In this document: positions 25,852 through 34,783 of the stretch, piece after piece | How the letters are laid out: every line of letters begins with the position of its first letter | Position numbering within the stretch: position 1 is the first letter of the stretch | From: Limnovirga soli | Lineage (GTDB): Bacteria; Bacteroidota; Bacteroidia; Chitinophagales; Chitinophagaceae | Direction of reading: 5' to 3' | DNA: 64,000 bases | Assembly: GCF_013106755.1 (NCBI RefSeq) | Contig: NZ_WHPF01000001.1 | Location: 62,001 to 126,000 of the forward strand | Notes under the pieces: model-generated | Databases searched by the model: none | Seen by the model: the letters and a program-made list of their open reading frames with translations, nothing else | What the model was told of the DNA's origin: nothing | Program-made: the position numbers and the translations under genes

Positions 25852-26305
25852 ATTTTTTAAACCACATATACAACAATCAGCAAAAGAAACAATTCTTACG
25901 TATCAAAAAAAATTAATTGAAGATCATTACCAATTTTTGAAGTGTAGAATTGAAAAAAATGTCTTGATATGTGTTGGTGAGATTTCGTCTTCAGATTATA
26001 TTAATCAATATAAATTAGAACTAAGGTGTACTGCATGGAATGAGCCCTCAACAAAAATATTGTCACCTGAGGATATTATTCCAAGCAATACAATCCACAT
26101 GTATTCTGACCACTCTCTCTGTTTACATTATCTAAAAGATATGAAATGGAATGGATGGACAGAAATATATAAATATACAATTCCCTGGGCTATTGAGTGG
26201 ATTCATTACTACGAAGTATACTTAGTAAATGGGAATAAATGGGAAGGACCCGAATCACCTGTTCATTTTACAGAATTCGACAAAAACAAATATGAAGACG
26301 AGTAA
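25799..26305 (+). CDS. E2-like (UBC-fold) protein attached to the Pycsar operon
   Basis: The 168-residue protein starts at an ATG at 25799, with GGGAA just upstream, inside the cyclase gene. A later ATG at 25841 overlaps the cyclase by 11 bases and is also possible. Residues 100-155 carry the signature of the stand-alone E2 proteins of short type II CBASS: IHMYSDHSLCLHYLKDMKW (His100, Cys108 as candidate thioester cysteine), then YTIPWAIEWIHYYEVYLVNG and KWEGPESPVH. No E1 or deubiquitinase lies next to it. By analogy with CBASS it may modify or prime the cyclase. I know no described Pycsar with an E2, so the function is inference. Confidence 0.75.
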   Translation: MMNLESITKNTDSIMGSKFFKPHIQQSAKETILTYQKKLIEDHYQFLKCRIEKNVLICVGEISSSDYINQYKLELRCTAWNEPSTKILSPEDIIPSNTIHMYSDHSLCLHYLKDMKWNGWTEIYKYTIPWAIEWIHYYEVYLVNGNKWEGPESPVHFTEFDKNKYEDE

Positions 26306-26343
26306 CGTTAATTCATGATCAGTATAAAGCTCTTTGTATCAAT

Positions 26344-26378
26344 AAAAAGCCTGTATAGAAGTTCTATTCAGGCTTTTT
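26344..26378 (+). terminator. Terminator after the Pycsar-E2 operon
   Basis: AAAAAGCCTGTATAGAA pairs with TTCTATTCAGGCTTTTT at 16 of 17 positions and ends in a T run, 38 bases after the E2-like stop. The symmetry would also work in the opposite direction. Confidence 0.8.
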
Positions 26379-26437
26379 ATATTAAAGAGTCATATTTTTA
26401 AAAAGCTACAAATAAAATTACAGGTTCAATAATACAT

Positions 26438-26584
26438 TTAGAAAAAATACTTATATAACCATAAGAAGCCTAAAACGATAAGGGCACCGGCAATTATCAG
26501 TCCACCAACAATGATTAAATTCTTTGCTCGATTTTCCCAATAATAACTTTCTGGGTAACGCATCCTTTTTTTATTATTCCTCAT
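26438..26584 (-). CDS. Small single-pass membrane protein
   Basis: ATG at 26584 opens a 48-residue frame: a basic head (MRNNKKRMRYPESYYWENRA), then one membrane helix (NLIIVGGLIIAGALIVLGFL) and a short aromatic end. Head-then-helix layout and clean boundaries suggest a real small protein oriented with its N-terminus inside. No family is recognised. It faces the Pycsar operon across a terminator. Confidence 0.5.
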   Translation of the reverse strand: MRNNKKRMRYPESYYWENRAKNLIIVGGLIIAGALIVLGFLWLYKYFF

Positions 26585-26800
26585 AACAGTATAAATTTAA
26601 AGAAAAACCAAACTCTGTAAAAAATATCATACCTATTAATAAAATTAACGAGTACCCTGCAAAAAAAATTAAATGCAATGGTATATATGCTTTCAATAAA
26701 AGTAAATATTAAATAGGCTACCAAATTGAAATACATTTCATATACCCCATTTTACCTTCCAAAATAATCTTCACCTAAATTCTCATTAGAATTAGTGCTT

Positions 26801-28105
26801 CTAGCCGAATAGAGTTTGTTGATCTATAATTTCTGATTGTTGCCGCTTAATCTCAATAGGCTTTGCCCCATACTTTTCCCTAGAAAAATCTATCACCAAA
26901 TTGCGATTTGACTCCGAATGTATTTGTAGTGAAATAGTTTGCGCACTAAACGGCTGTGAAGTTGCCCCATCGATCATGAGCTTTAGATACATTGCATATT
27001 TAGGAAGTGCAACAAAATCAGTTTCTTTAAATGTTGGGGAAAATTCTTTTGAAAGATACTTGGCATCTTCCGCACCTACTCTAAAAGAAATGAGTGTCCC
27101 AACATTACCAAAAATAGCAGCTCGTATTTTTTCATTAATTTGATCAATATATTGATGTGTTAGAAACAAGGAAAGTTTATACTTTCTTGCTTCTGCCAGA
27201 ATATCGATAAATGATAATGATACAAAAGAATGCATCTCATCAATATAGAGGAAAAAGGGGATTCTATCTTCCTCCTCTTGTGTTGAACGATGCATAACAG
27301 CCAATTGAATAGCTGAAACCAAAATGCTGCCTAGTATAGAACACGCATCTTCGCCTATCTCCCCTTTCGCCAAATTGACTATAAGGATTTTGCGCTCATT
27401 TAAAACCTGCTCAATAGTAAAGCTAGATTCTTTTTGGCCTACGATATTTCTAAGTGGAATACTTGTCAAGAAAATTCCTGTCTTATTAAGTATTGGACTA
27501 ATCGCCTCGGCCTTTAAAGCCGGGTTGTATTTTTCAAACTCATTTTTCCAGAATGCTCGAACGTGCTGATTTGTAACATAGGCTAATACAGCATTTCTGA
27601 AGTAGAAATCCGTTAAGAGTGGTGCAATATCCAGAAGGGTTGCTTTTGGATATTCTAATAGGGTTAGTAATACATAGCGGAGGATATACTCTAATCGCGG
27701 CCCCCAGGACTCAATCCAAATTTTGCGAAAGGTAGAAATCAATCCTGAAGCAACTAAATGATGCTCTGTGATGGGAACGCCACTAAGTGGATTAAAACCA
27801 ATAGGGCGTATACTGTCAGTCGTATTAAAATATATAACATCCTTAATTCTATGCTCTGGGATATGGTCTAATATTGATTTCGTAATATCTCCATGAGGAT
27901 CAATTATGCATAGCCCGTTCCCCCTGAGAATATCTGTAATAGCCATTTGCATCAACAAAGTAGACTTTCCTACTCCTGTTTTACCAATGGAGTATATATG
28001 CCCAAAACGATCAGTATCTTTAATACCAAATAGTTGTTTTATGTCTCTCCAATCAGTAATACCAATAGGGGTGATTACAGGTTTTTCATATTCCTTTTGA
28101 GTCAT
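26801..28105 (-). CDS. Second HerA/VirD4-like DNA-translocase ATPase
   Basis: This 434-residue protein consists almost entirely of the ATPase core. Walker A GKTGVGKSTLL lies near residue 42, CIIDPHGDITK follows it, and the Walker B strand FFLYIDEMHSF is near residue 285. LFLTHQYIDQINEKIRAAI and LISFRVGAEDAKYLSKEF are the usual VirD4/HerA C-terminal segments. Compared with the 1011-residue ATPase it lacks both the large N-terminal module and the nuclease-like tail. It stands alone on the minus strand. DNA mobilisation of the island is the likeliest role, since no other transfer genes are present. Confidence 0.72.
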   Translation of the reverse strand: MTQKEYEKPVITPIGITDWRDIKQLFGIKDTDRFGHIYSIGKTGVGKSTLLMQMAITDILRGNGLCIIDPHGDITKSILDHIPEHRIKDVIYFNTTDSIRPIGFNPLSGVPITEHHLVASGLISTFRKIWIESWGPRLEYILRYVLLTLLEYPKATLLDIAPLLTDFYFRNAVLAYVTNQHVRAFWKNEFEKYNPALKAEAISPILNKTGIFLTSIPLRNIVGQKESSFTIEQVLNERKILIVNLAKGEIGEDACSILGSILVSAIQLAVMHRSTQEEEDRIPFFLYIDEMHSFVSLSFIDILAEARKYKLSLFLTHQYIDQINEKIRAAIFGNVGTLISFRVGAEDAKYLSKEFSPTFKETDFVALPKYAMYLKLMIDGATSQPFSAQTISLQIHSESNRNLVIDFSREKYGAKPIEIKRQQSEIIDQQTLFG

Positions 28106-28322
28106 ACTTAGTAGATCGTATCTTACTGGAGATGGGCCAACTAGGGGGAAGGAATTAATTTAAATAGAAAAAGCTACAGAAATACATACCACAGGCCCTT
28201 TTCGAAAATTATGGTAATATTCTTTCATTGAAATTTTTGATTGCCTTGGAATTAGGACACATTTAGTGGCACTCAAATAATCTACATTGTTTTAGTATAT
28301 TTATTCCAATAACAACAACCCT

Positions 28323-29057
28323 ATGGCAAAATTTTCAAGTACAAGAGTCTTCATAAACAAGCGATTTCATCTTTTCACATTTACTCAAGAAAAAGATGGT
28401 AGCATATATATCAGTTGGCCAGATTTTGAAAATACCAGATGGTTTTTAATAAAAGAGAGTCAGGCTGAAATTGTTGCTATAGAGGCCACATCTCCAGGAG
28501 AAGGCAAGTTTACGGTGCACGGATCAGGTCAAGCAGGATTTAGAGAACATACAGGCAGATACGACAAAACCATATTATTTCATGGAAATCAATTGGTTAA
28601 TTCTGATCAAAACTCATTTGGAATCAGACATCTATTTACTATTCAGCTACCTGAACCAAGTTTTATACCGCCAAATTCTCCTTATCTAAATAGAAAAACT
28701 GATTATTCAATATTAGCGTCACATGTAGTTCCCTCAATACTTATTTTCTTTGCTATCCCGAAACAAAATTTTGATTTTGAGGCTTCTTTTTCATTACACG
28801 AAGACTTTATCCCCTGGTCAGAAGACAACCAACCAACTCATTATTTAGGTACCCATCTTTTCGAATTAAGTACCCATGTAGTCCTTTGGATTGCTTACAG
28901 AACAACAAATATGTTTTGGCCAGCTCATCCAGTTGTTCATTATAATAATGGATACAAGATTCCATTTATTATTGGCAAAGGCAATAAAGAATATACGGCT
29001 GAATTGCGAGCCCCGGAATATGAATTAAGTGGGAATAAAATATCAATTAACTTCTAA
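28323..29057 (+). CDS. Hypothetical protein, unrecognised family
   Basis: The 244-residue soluble protein starts at an ATG at 28323 and has no signal peptide or membrane segment. It is rich in aromatics and beta-forming stretches (GSIYISWPDFENTRWFLI, HLFTIQLPEPSFIPP, THVVLWIAYRTTNMFWP). This suggests a beta-sandwich-like protein of two similar halves. No motif for catalysis is evident. It stands alone between an ATPase reading away from it and a 600-base gene-free gap. Given its neighbours it may be a defence or mobility accessory, but nothing in the sequence shows this. Confidence 0.55.
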   Translation: MAKFSSTRVFINKRFHLFTFTQEKDGSIYISWPDFENTRWFLIKESQAEIVAIEATSPGEGKFTVHGSGQAGFREHTGRYDKTILFHGNQLVNSDQNSFGIRHLFTIQLPEPSFIPPNSPYLNRKTDYSILASHVVPSILIFFAIPKQNFDFEASFSLHEDFIPWSEDNQPTHYLGTHLFELSTHVVLWIAYRTTNMFWPAHPVVHYNNGYKIPFIIGKGNKEYTAELRAPEYELSGNKISINF

Positions 29058-29660
29058 AAATTACTAAGGATATAATTAAAATATAAAGAAGCATTTTTTA
29101 CTTTGAATTTGTGTCAAACATAATCTTACAATTAGGCTCTTACTCTTTTAAAATAGAAGTCGTATGTTCATAATATATTTAAATAGGAATATTTTAAGTA
29201 GACCAATACCACACAAAAGATACTGGTATCACATGCCATTAAAAGGCTTTAAAGAAAAGGCCTATTCCTTAAAAAGGTACTGATTGAAAATAATTGATAC
29301 ATTACAACTACTCATGAAAAGTGCATTGACAAAATTAACCTTAGAATAAACTCTTGTAGTTAGACGTATTGAAAATCATCATATAATAACCACTTTGCAT
29401 AAATTTGGTATTACCCATTTCTTTAAAAATCAACTAAAAAAATCTAATTATTTACTCCCACTTTAGGATTTTTGAACCTGTTGTAGAATATATCCCCAAC
29501 TTTTGTATCTTCATTAAGCAATTGTTTCCTTCAGACTATTTCAAATGTCGACACTAGTGCTTAAGCATTTACATTTTCGACTTTTCTTCGATAACGTAAC
29601 TCGATGAAATAAAAAATAAAATGATATAACCTTTTAAAAACTATATCGAAATTTTATAAT
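29058..29660. other. Gene-free AT-rich gap
   Basis: About 600 bases hold no frame with protein character and no clear hairpin terminator. They must contain the promoter of the 2TM/deformylase pair. No Bacteroidota TAnnTTTG box stands out. Confidence 0.5.
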
Positions 29661-30443
29661 ATGACAAATGATACAAATTCAATTAAAAAATATCTAAAGT
29701 CCATTGGTGATAAAATCATTGTGCAAACAATTTGGACAATTGGAGTTGCAATTATTGGAATAGTTGTTACATTCTTAATCTCGACAAAACTCCAATTCAC
29801 AACACTAGACTTAATTTTAATAGTTATAATAGTTTTACTATTAATTGGAATTACTTCCTATGCAATTTATAGAAGAAGCAACAAGAGCCTACCTAAATTT
29901 GATGTAATAGATTGTAACTTTAGAATATTACGAGAAGAAAAAGTTCATAAGTGGATAGACAAAGATACATATACTCATATTAGACGCTACAAACTCAAAG
30001 CGCTTAAAGGAGGTTTGACAAATTATACTGACAAATTTCAATGGTCTGGTTCTGAATATACTCTATCTGGAGGAAATCATAAATATAAAGTTATTAAACT
30101 GGAAGACACAAAAAACCTTTATAATGTTTATGACTTCAAATTTACAACTCCTCTAAAAAAAGGTGGTATAATTGAGGTTGAAGCAAGGTGGGTAGCTAAG
30201 GGACCAGCTCTGCCATTTTTTTCTACCACAATCGAAGAACCGACCGACCTTCTTATTATGACAGTCATGTTATTTCCTGAAAGTGGCATTACGAAAATAA
30301 ATTGTGACACTGAAAGCTATAAAGGAGCTAAAATCCCAATATTATCAGACGAGAAAACTCTAAATTCAGATGGGGAGTATACTTGGCCAATTAGAGATCC
30401 TAAACTACTATATCATTACGAAATTAACTGGCAATTATTATGA
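29661..30443 (+). CDS. Two-TM protein with beta-rich C-terminal domain, effector-like
   Basis: The 260-residue protein has two membrane helices at about residues 19-41 (IIVQTIWTIGVAIIGIVVTF) and 49-70. A basic stop (YRRSNKS) follows, and then about 185 residues dominated by short beta strands (YRVIK-, FKFTTPLKKGGIIEVEAR-type). The layout is like the 2TM-plus-beta effectors of nucleotide-signalling defence systems, but no cyclase adjoins it. Its stop overlaps the ATG of a peptide deformylase by four bases, so the two proteins are made together. I do not recognise the C-terminal domain; an effector role is inference. Confidence 0.6.
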   Translation: MTNDTNSIKKYLKSIGDKIIVQTIWTIGVAIIGIVVTFLISTKLQFTTLDLILIVIIVLLLIGITSYAIYRRSNKSLPKFDVIDCNFRILREEKVHKWIDKDTYTHIRRYKLKALKGGLTNYTDKFQWSGSEYTLSGGNHKYKVIKLEDTKNLYNVYDFKFTTPLKKGGIIEVEARWVAKGPALPFFSTTIEEPTDLLIMTVMLFPESGITKINCDTESYKGAKIPILSDEKTLNSDGEYTWPIRDPKLLYHYEINWQLL

Positions 30444-30955
30444 GTAAATTACAAGTAATACAACTCAGTGGCGACAACATTTACACCAAAGAAACTAGTT
30501 TGAGACAAGCAAGCTCAGTAGTCACTTTATTTGATGACGACTTTCAAAAAGAAGTCGACAACCTAATAGAAACATTTTATAGTTGGAAAATTGCAGTAGG
30601 ACTATCTGCGCCTCAAGTAGGGCTTCAAAAAAGAATTGCCATAATTAACATGGACAAATCCAAGCCTCAAGATACATTGGTAATAGTAAACCCAGAAATT
30701 CAATCTGAGAGTGGTAAGAAAGATATTAAAAAAGAAAGCTGTCTTTCTATCCCAGGGTGTAGAGGTGAAGTTGAAAGGAGACATAAAATTCATATCACAT
30801 ATCAAGATCGATTTGGAATAAGAAAACAAATTGGTGTGGAAGGTTTTCTTGCACGGATTTTTATGCATGAAATAGACCATCTCAATGGTATTCTCTTTGT
30901 AGACAGGATGACATCTCAAACAAAATTAGAACCTCTTGATATTGAGTGGGAATAA
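30440..30955 (+). CDS. def: Peptide deformylase, accessory paralogue
   Basis: This 171-residue protein has all three deformylase motifs: GLSAPQVG (54-61), ESCLSIPG with metal ligand Cys101, and HEIDHLNG with His143, Glu144 and His147. The enzyme removes the formyl group from nascent proteins. Length and motifs are complete, so activity is expected. Motif two has ESCLS in place of the usual EGCLS. It is translationally coupled to a two-TM protein within a defence-rich island and far from fmt or translation genes. It is therefore probably a specialised second copy, for example a spare target, a sensor or an antitoxin-like enzyme. Confidence 0.9.
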   Translation: MSKLQVIQLSGDNIYTKETSLRQASSVVTLFDDDFQKEVDNLIETFYSWKIAVGLSAPQVGLQKRIAIINMDKSKPQDTLVIVNPEIQSESGKKDIKKESCLSIPGCRGEVERRHKIHITYQDRFGIRKQIGVEGFLARIFMHEIDHLNGILFVDRMTSQTKLEPLDIEWE

Positions 30956-31421
30956 AACAAGCACCAAATAGTAATTTGTACATTTAAGATTTTTTAATTT
31001 AATTAATCGGATTCATCATCACTAAAAATAATAAAAACAGGATATTCTAATGATATATTCTGTTCAAACTTTGTACATAAGATTTATAGTATGATTCACA
31101 TCTGCTATAATTTCTTAATCTTAATTTCAATTTCTTCTTCAGAATTACATTTATTCTTAAACTACAGCCATTCATCATATGCACGGCCCTAACAGGTTCT
31201 ATAGTAGCTATGTAGTCTCCAAAAAGTGCCATACAGAATGAAAATAACATAGAGATAACAGTCATTGGTACTCGTTGAAAGGAAATACTAATTGTATTAT
31301 CAAAACAAGAATAAGAAATAAGATAATTAGAAATCAGCAACCATTCTCTCGATACAATAGGAACATATCCAGAAAAAGCCAAGGCAAGAAAACAAGCTCA
31401 AAAAAAGCGAAAGAAACTAGT
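30956..31421. other. Gap between deformylase and HTH gene, no supported gene
   Basis: A 111-residue minus-strand frame exists here (31047-31382), but its composition and lack of leader or motif do not support a protein. I see no terminator hairpin of note. The gap may be an old insertion boundary. Confidence 0.4.
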
Positions 31422-31619
31422 CTAAGATAACAAGTCTTCAATCTTCACCTGGCAGAGCTGCGCTAACTTATAGAGGTTTTGAACACTCGATGTGGCGCTT
31501 CCCTTTTCCCAGTGTGATAATCGATCTTCAATTTTCATTCCTAATAATTGGGCGACTTGTTTTTGTGTTAATCCTAATTGCAGGCGCACTGATTTTAAAT
31601 GATTATTTTTCATATGCAC
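31422..31619 (-). CDS. Small XRE-family HTH regulator
   Basis: The 65-residue protein is a single Cro/C1-type helix-turn-helix domain: LKSVRLQLGLTQKQVAQLLG, then LSHWEKGSATSSVQNLYKLA. It reads in the same direction as the serine recombinase, which ends its own frame 85 bases upstream, and may control it. No effector domain is present. The start is the ATG at 31619; a second Met at residue 3 is also possible. Confidence 0.8.
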   Translation of the reverse strand: MHMKNNHLKSVRLQLGLTQKQVAQLLGMKIEDRLSHWEKGSATSSVQNLYKLAQLCQVKIEDLLS

Positions 31620-31704
31620 TGAGGATAGAAATTTGATAAAGAGAGTAACAGTAGGGCAATTTGTATGTAAGTAGAAAATTCTCTACATACCGTATGAATT
31701 TTTT

Positions 31705-33348
31705 TTACCCCCCATCATCTTTAAATATTTCTAGAGAGGTATCAGTATTACTTCTTTTTAACGCAACGATTTGTAGAAATTCAAGAGCTAAATGTTCAGA
31801 AAAACATTGTTCTAAAAAGGTATTTTGATTGTTTGGTGTGCGTACAGAGTTCAAAGTCGAAAGCCTAAGGGTCACCTCAGAGGAAAAGTTATCTAAAATC
31901 GCCTTTTTAGCCTTGAAAATAAAGGAGATTTCAGGTGTTTTACTTTCAACACCATCAAAGATGATACCTTTTGGAAAGTAAAACCATTGCAGTTTCAACT
32001 TCAGTTGGAATGGAGCCATTTCCCATAATTTTGCAGGACTTTGTAGTACATCTTTCGACTCCAAAAATATCTGGTCAAAGTTGACTGGCAGATGAGTAAT
32101 CTGTGCCAGATCTGCAGTTGTTTGCATTAAGTGCCTTTCTGTATCATCCAGTTGCTGACTAAGCACCGCATCACTAATAATCCCACTGAGGTTCTTCTGA
32201 ATCAGCATATTTTGCTTTTCCTTTAATCCTGTAATATGCTTTCGAAGTTTTTCAGCTTGTAGCTTATTATCCATATTTTTTAGTTCCAGGTGTTCATGTA
32301 CATACTTCTTTAGTTTTATAAAATGGTCATCATTGAACTTGAGCTGATCTAGAAGTTCCATAAACCAATTTTCCAAGTATGATTTTTTAAATACTTTGGG
32401 TTTCTTATGAAAAAGATAGTACGGGTATTTTTTGGTTTTGCCCTGTGCCCACCCACCGGTCAACTTTATACCGTCTGGATGTTGAATAAACCGTCTTAAT
32501 GGAAAGTCAGGGTTTTCTGAAAGATAATGGAGATTTCTCCGCTTGCCATATCTCAACACACGTTGTACTTGCTCAAAAAGCTCTTCTGAAACTATTGGCT
32601 CAAAGAGCCCTTTATGCTGTTCACCAAACTTCTGTATCACCCCTTTATACACCACATTCTTGAGCATTCTGTAAAAGGGAGATTTTGTCAGCGGCTTTCC
32701 ATTTGCTTGAATTAAGCCCTTTTTGATCATCATAGCTCTTACATCTTCAGCAGTATTGGTATTTTTTGCTATTTCTTCAAAGCACTGTCGAATTACAGGA
32801 GCCAGAGTATTCTGAGTAATAGTAGCCTTTCCATGAATTCGGACATTACTATAGCCAATAGGAGCCTGCCAAACATACCGCCCTTCTCGCATTGCATCTT
32901 TCATACCTCCTACACTACGTTCTGTTCGCACATCATTATCAAACTGGGCGACATTTGCAATGATATTTTCCATGAACCGCCCTGCGGGGGTATTTTCAAA
33001 AAATTCAGAGGTTGATTTAATCTCTACCCCATAGCGTTTTAATAAGATTCTGATTTGGCTATAGTCATCCGTATTTCGTGAAATACGGTCAATTTTATAG
33101 GCAATAACAGCGTGAATATTATTTTTCCGTACAGCACAAAAAGTAAGGAGTTTTTGTAACTCCGTCCGGTTGGCTGTTTTAGCACTTTCCCCTTGCTCAA
33201 TAAAAGTCGCAATAACTTCAAAGCCATTTTTTATTGCATATTCCCGACAGTTTTTCTCTTGTGAGGCAAGACTATTCCCTTCCTCTACTTGTTCTTTTGT
33301 TGATACCCGGCAATACAGAACTGCCCGTTTTTTTATTGGTGATTGCAT
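31705..33348 (-). CDS. Large serine recombinase (site-specific integrase)
   Basis: The 547-residue protein has a resolvase N-terminal domain with LYCRVSTKEQ (Ser16 as nucleophile), a conserved AYKIDRISRNTDDY segment and EFFENTPAGRFMENIIANVA. Residues about 150-270 form the recombinase domain (YVWQAPIGYSN...LTKSPFYRMLKNVVYKGV). The region where a zinc ribbon is expected lacks its Cys pairs, and a coiled coil (LQAEKLRKHITGLKEKQNML) follows. Large serine recombinases insert elements by crossing short att sites. It is the only integrase in the window and lies about 7 kb from the comM junction. Confidence 0.9.
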   Translation of the reverse strand: MQSPIKKRAVLYCRVSTKEQVEEGNSLASQEKNCREYAIKNGFEVIATFIEQGESAKTANRTELQKLLTFCAVRKNNIHAVIAYKIDRISRNTDDYSQIRILLKRYGVEIKSTSEFFENTPAGRFMENIIANVAQFDNDVRTERSVGGMKDAMREGRYVWQAPIGYSNVRIHGKATITQNTLAPVIRQCFEEIAKNTNTAEDVRAMMIKKGLIQANGKPLTKSPFYRMLKNVVYKGVIQKFGEQHKGLFEPIVSEELFEQVQRVLRYGKRRNLHYLSENPDFPLRRFIQHPDGIKLTGGWAQGKTKKYPYYLFHKKPKVFKKSYLENWFMELLDQLKFNDDHFIKLKKYVHEHLELKNMDNKLQAEKLRKHITGLKEKQNMLIQKNLSGIISDAVLSQQLDDTERHLMQTTADLAQITHLPVNFDQIFLESKDVLQSPAKLWEMAPFQLKLKLQWFYFPKGIIFDGVESKTPEISFIFKAKKAILDNFSSEVTLRLSTLNSVRTPNNQNTFLEQCFSEHLALEFLQIVALKRSNTDTSLEIFKDDGG

Positions 33349-33544
33349 GTGATTTTGTATAAAATATTTCTACCAAAATACTGGCCAAATAGTCAAGGGC
33401 TATATCTTCGGAAGTCTTATCCAGGACTAAAGAAGGAGCTTGATTTGATTGGTCTTTGGATATGCAAAATCCAAGCTTTTTCAAAGCTTCATTTTGTCCT
33501 TCTAATTCTTGAATAGCATTTACTTTTTGTTTGGCATGTCTCAT
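33272..33544 (-). CDS. Small hypothetical protein upstream of the recombinase
   Basis: About 90 residues from the ATG at 33544; the frame is open to 33664, but that addition is hydrophobic without a clear leader. The protein overlaps the recombinase start by 77 bases. The part EGQNEALKKLGFCISKDQ and the later DIALDYLASILVEIFY are the protein-like core. Comparable small genes precede serine recombinases in Bacteroidota elements, so coexpression is likely. The large overlap makes the exact 3' part uncertain only in use, not in frame. Confidence 0.55.
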   Translation of the reverse strand: MRHAKQKVNAIQELEGQNEALKKLGFCISKDQSNQAPSLVLDKTSEDIALDYLASILVEIFYTKSHAITNKKTGSSVLPGINKRTSRGRE

Positions 33545-33736
33545 ATAGGTACATTTTTGAATTAGTGCACTATGAGATTCATTTTCCAAAAAAATACTAT
33601 CCAATAAAAGGAGGGCAAATTTTATAGTAATGGAATTAAAAAAATAATTAGGTATATACTGCACTTGCCTGACTTGCTATTTACGTAAAATTTGACCTAC
33701 TGTGATGCTCGAAACTCTGTTGCTATCGTTATTATT

Positions 33737-33994
33737 ATGGAACATGATTGTCGACATATTCCAAATAGGCTTAGGCACTATCGAAAGCTATGTGGGTACA
33801 CTCAAAAAGATGTAGCCATCTTATTAAACCTGGGAAGCACAGCTCGTATCTCTTTATGGGAACGAGGACTGACTTATCCAAGTGCAATTAATCTCATTAA
33901 ACTCAGTGTCATTTATAGAACAATTGTTAATGAACTGTACTACGATCATTGGGTTGAATTTAAAGAGGATATAGCAATGAAAAAGCCTGAATAG
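33737..33994 (+). CDS. XRE-family HTH regulator
   Basis: An 85-residue protein from the ATG at 33737, chosen because the frame upstream to 33692 has no protein character. It carries a Cro/C1 helix-turn-helix: LRHYRKLCGYTQKDVAILLN, then ISLWERGLTYPSAINLIKLS. It is divergent from the recombinase unit and could regulate both directions. The tail (WVEFKEDIAMKKPE) is acidic. Confidence 0.75.
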   Translation: MEHDCRHIPNRLRHYRKLCGYTQKDVAILLNLGSTARISLWERGLTYPSAINLIKLSVIYRTIVNELYYDHWVEFKEDIAMKKPE

Positions 33995-34092
33995 CCATAT
34001 AAATCGAACGAAACGATATTTAATTAAATCGATTACGAATCGATACCATAAATACACTCGTTATTAACAGGGTTATACACTTATCAGAAACT

Positions 34093-34332
34093 ATGAACTA
34101 TGATCAACATGAAATACGACTCGCTAATGAAATAGCGACTGCCTTAGATGATAGAGATGCACTCGCTTTACACCTCCAGTATACGAGAAAATATCACGAA
34201 GCATTTTTACGGAAACTTTTGACAAAAGTCATGTCAATCCCAGAGCACAAGATTAAGAGAACTCGTGGAGCATTATTCACTTATCTCATCTCACAGCATG
34301 ATGGAAACTCGAAAAGTAGTTCTTGGAATTAG
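34093..34332 (+). CDS. Small hypothetical protein before the RuvC-like gene
   Basis: The 79-residue charged helical protein (IRLANEIATALDDRDALALH, then LQYTRKYHEAFLRKLLTKVM) ends in a serine-rich tail. It overlaps the start of the RuvC-like gene by about 35 bases, which suggests coupling. The family is not recognised, but it looks like the small helical proteins that accompany recombinases in Bacteroidota elements. Confidence 0.55.
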   Translation: MNYDQHEIRLANEIATALDDRDALALHLQYTRKYHEAFLRKLLTKVMSIPEHKIKRTRGALFTYLISQHDGNSKSSSWN

Positions 34333-34783
34333 CCTAGGAACAAAATATGTCGGTATGGCAATTATGAAAAGTACTGTCATTTACTATTGCCAAATAAAAC
34401 GCTTTACCGGCAAATGGTCAGCTGCAAAATGCAAACATATCATTGAAACGATTTTGAAATTTACCAGAACGTATGGGATAAAAGATATCGGCGTGAAGGT
34501 TCCAATTGCCTATACACGTTCAAAGAATCTCAATGAACTGTTTGTTGCGCTAGAAAAAACTGCAGTACAAGAAGGTATCATTCTTACGGCCTACTCTATT
34601 AAGGACTTAAAAAGATGCTGTGCAACAGGTGTTTCAAATAAAAAACAATTGCGGGAATTTATCTCAAAACGATTTTCTGAGATGAATTTTGAGCAGCACA
34701 AAGAATCGTCCCTAAAATACCACTATTACACTAAAATATTTGAAGCAATAGCATCCGGATTACTTAGTATCACGAAAGAGTAG
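34298..34783 (+). CDS. RuvC-like RNase H-fold protein
   Basis: About 161 residues from the ATG at 34298; Met codons at 34298 and 34301 are adjacent and either may be used. VVLGISLGTKYVGMAIMK is the first strand and turn of a RuvC/RNase H fold. DIGVKVPIAYTRSKNLNELF and YSIKDLKRCC follow as in Holliday-junction resolvase relatives. The position of the first catalytic Asp (GIDxG) is Ser here, so cleavage activity is uncertain. It sits beside the serine recombinase and ArdC-like genes, which suggests a role in element DNA processing. Confidence 0.6.
   Translation: MMETRKVVLGISLGTKYVGMAIMKSTVIYYCQIKRFTGKWSAAKCKHIIETILKFTRTYGIKDIGVKVPIAYTRSKNLNELFVALEKTAVQEGIILTAYSIKDLKRCCATGVSNKKQLREFISKRFSEMNFEQHKESSLKYHYYTKIFEAIASGLLSITKE

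Noticed and set aside
31047-31382. A 111-residue minus-strand frame
   Set aside because: Low-complexity mix of Ser, Ile, Leu and Cys without motif, leader or neighbour coupling; more likely chance.
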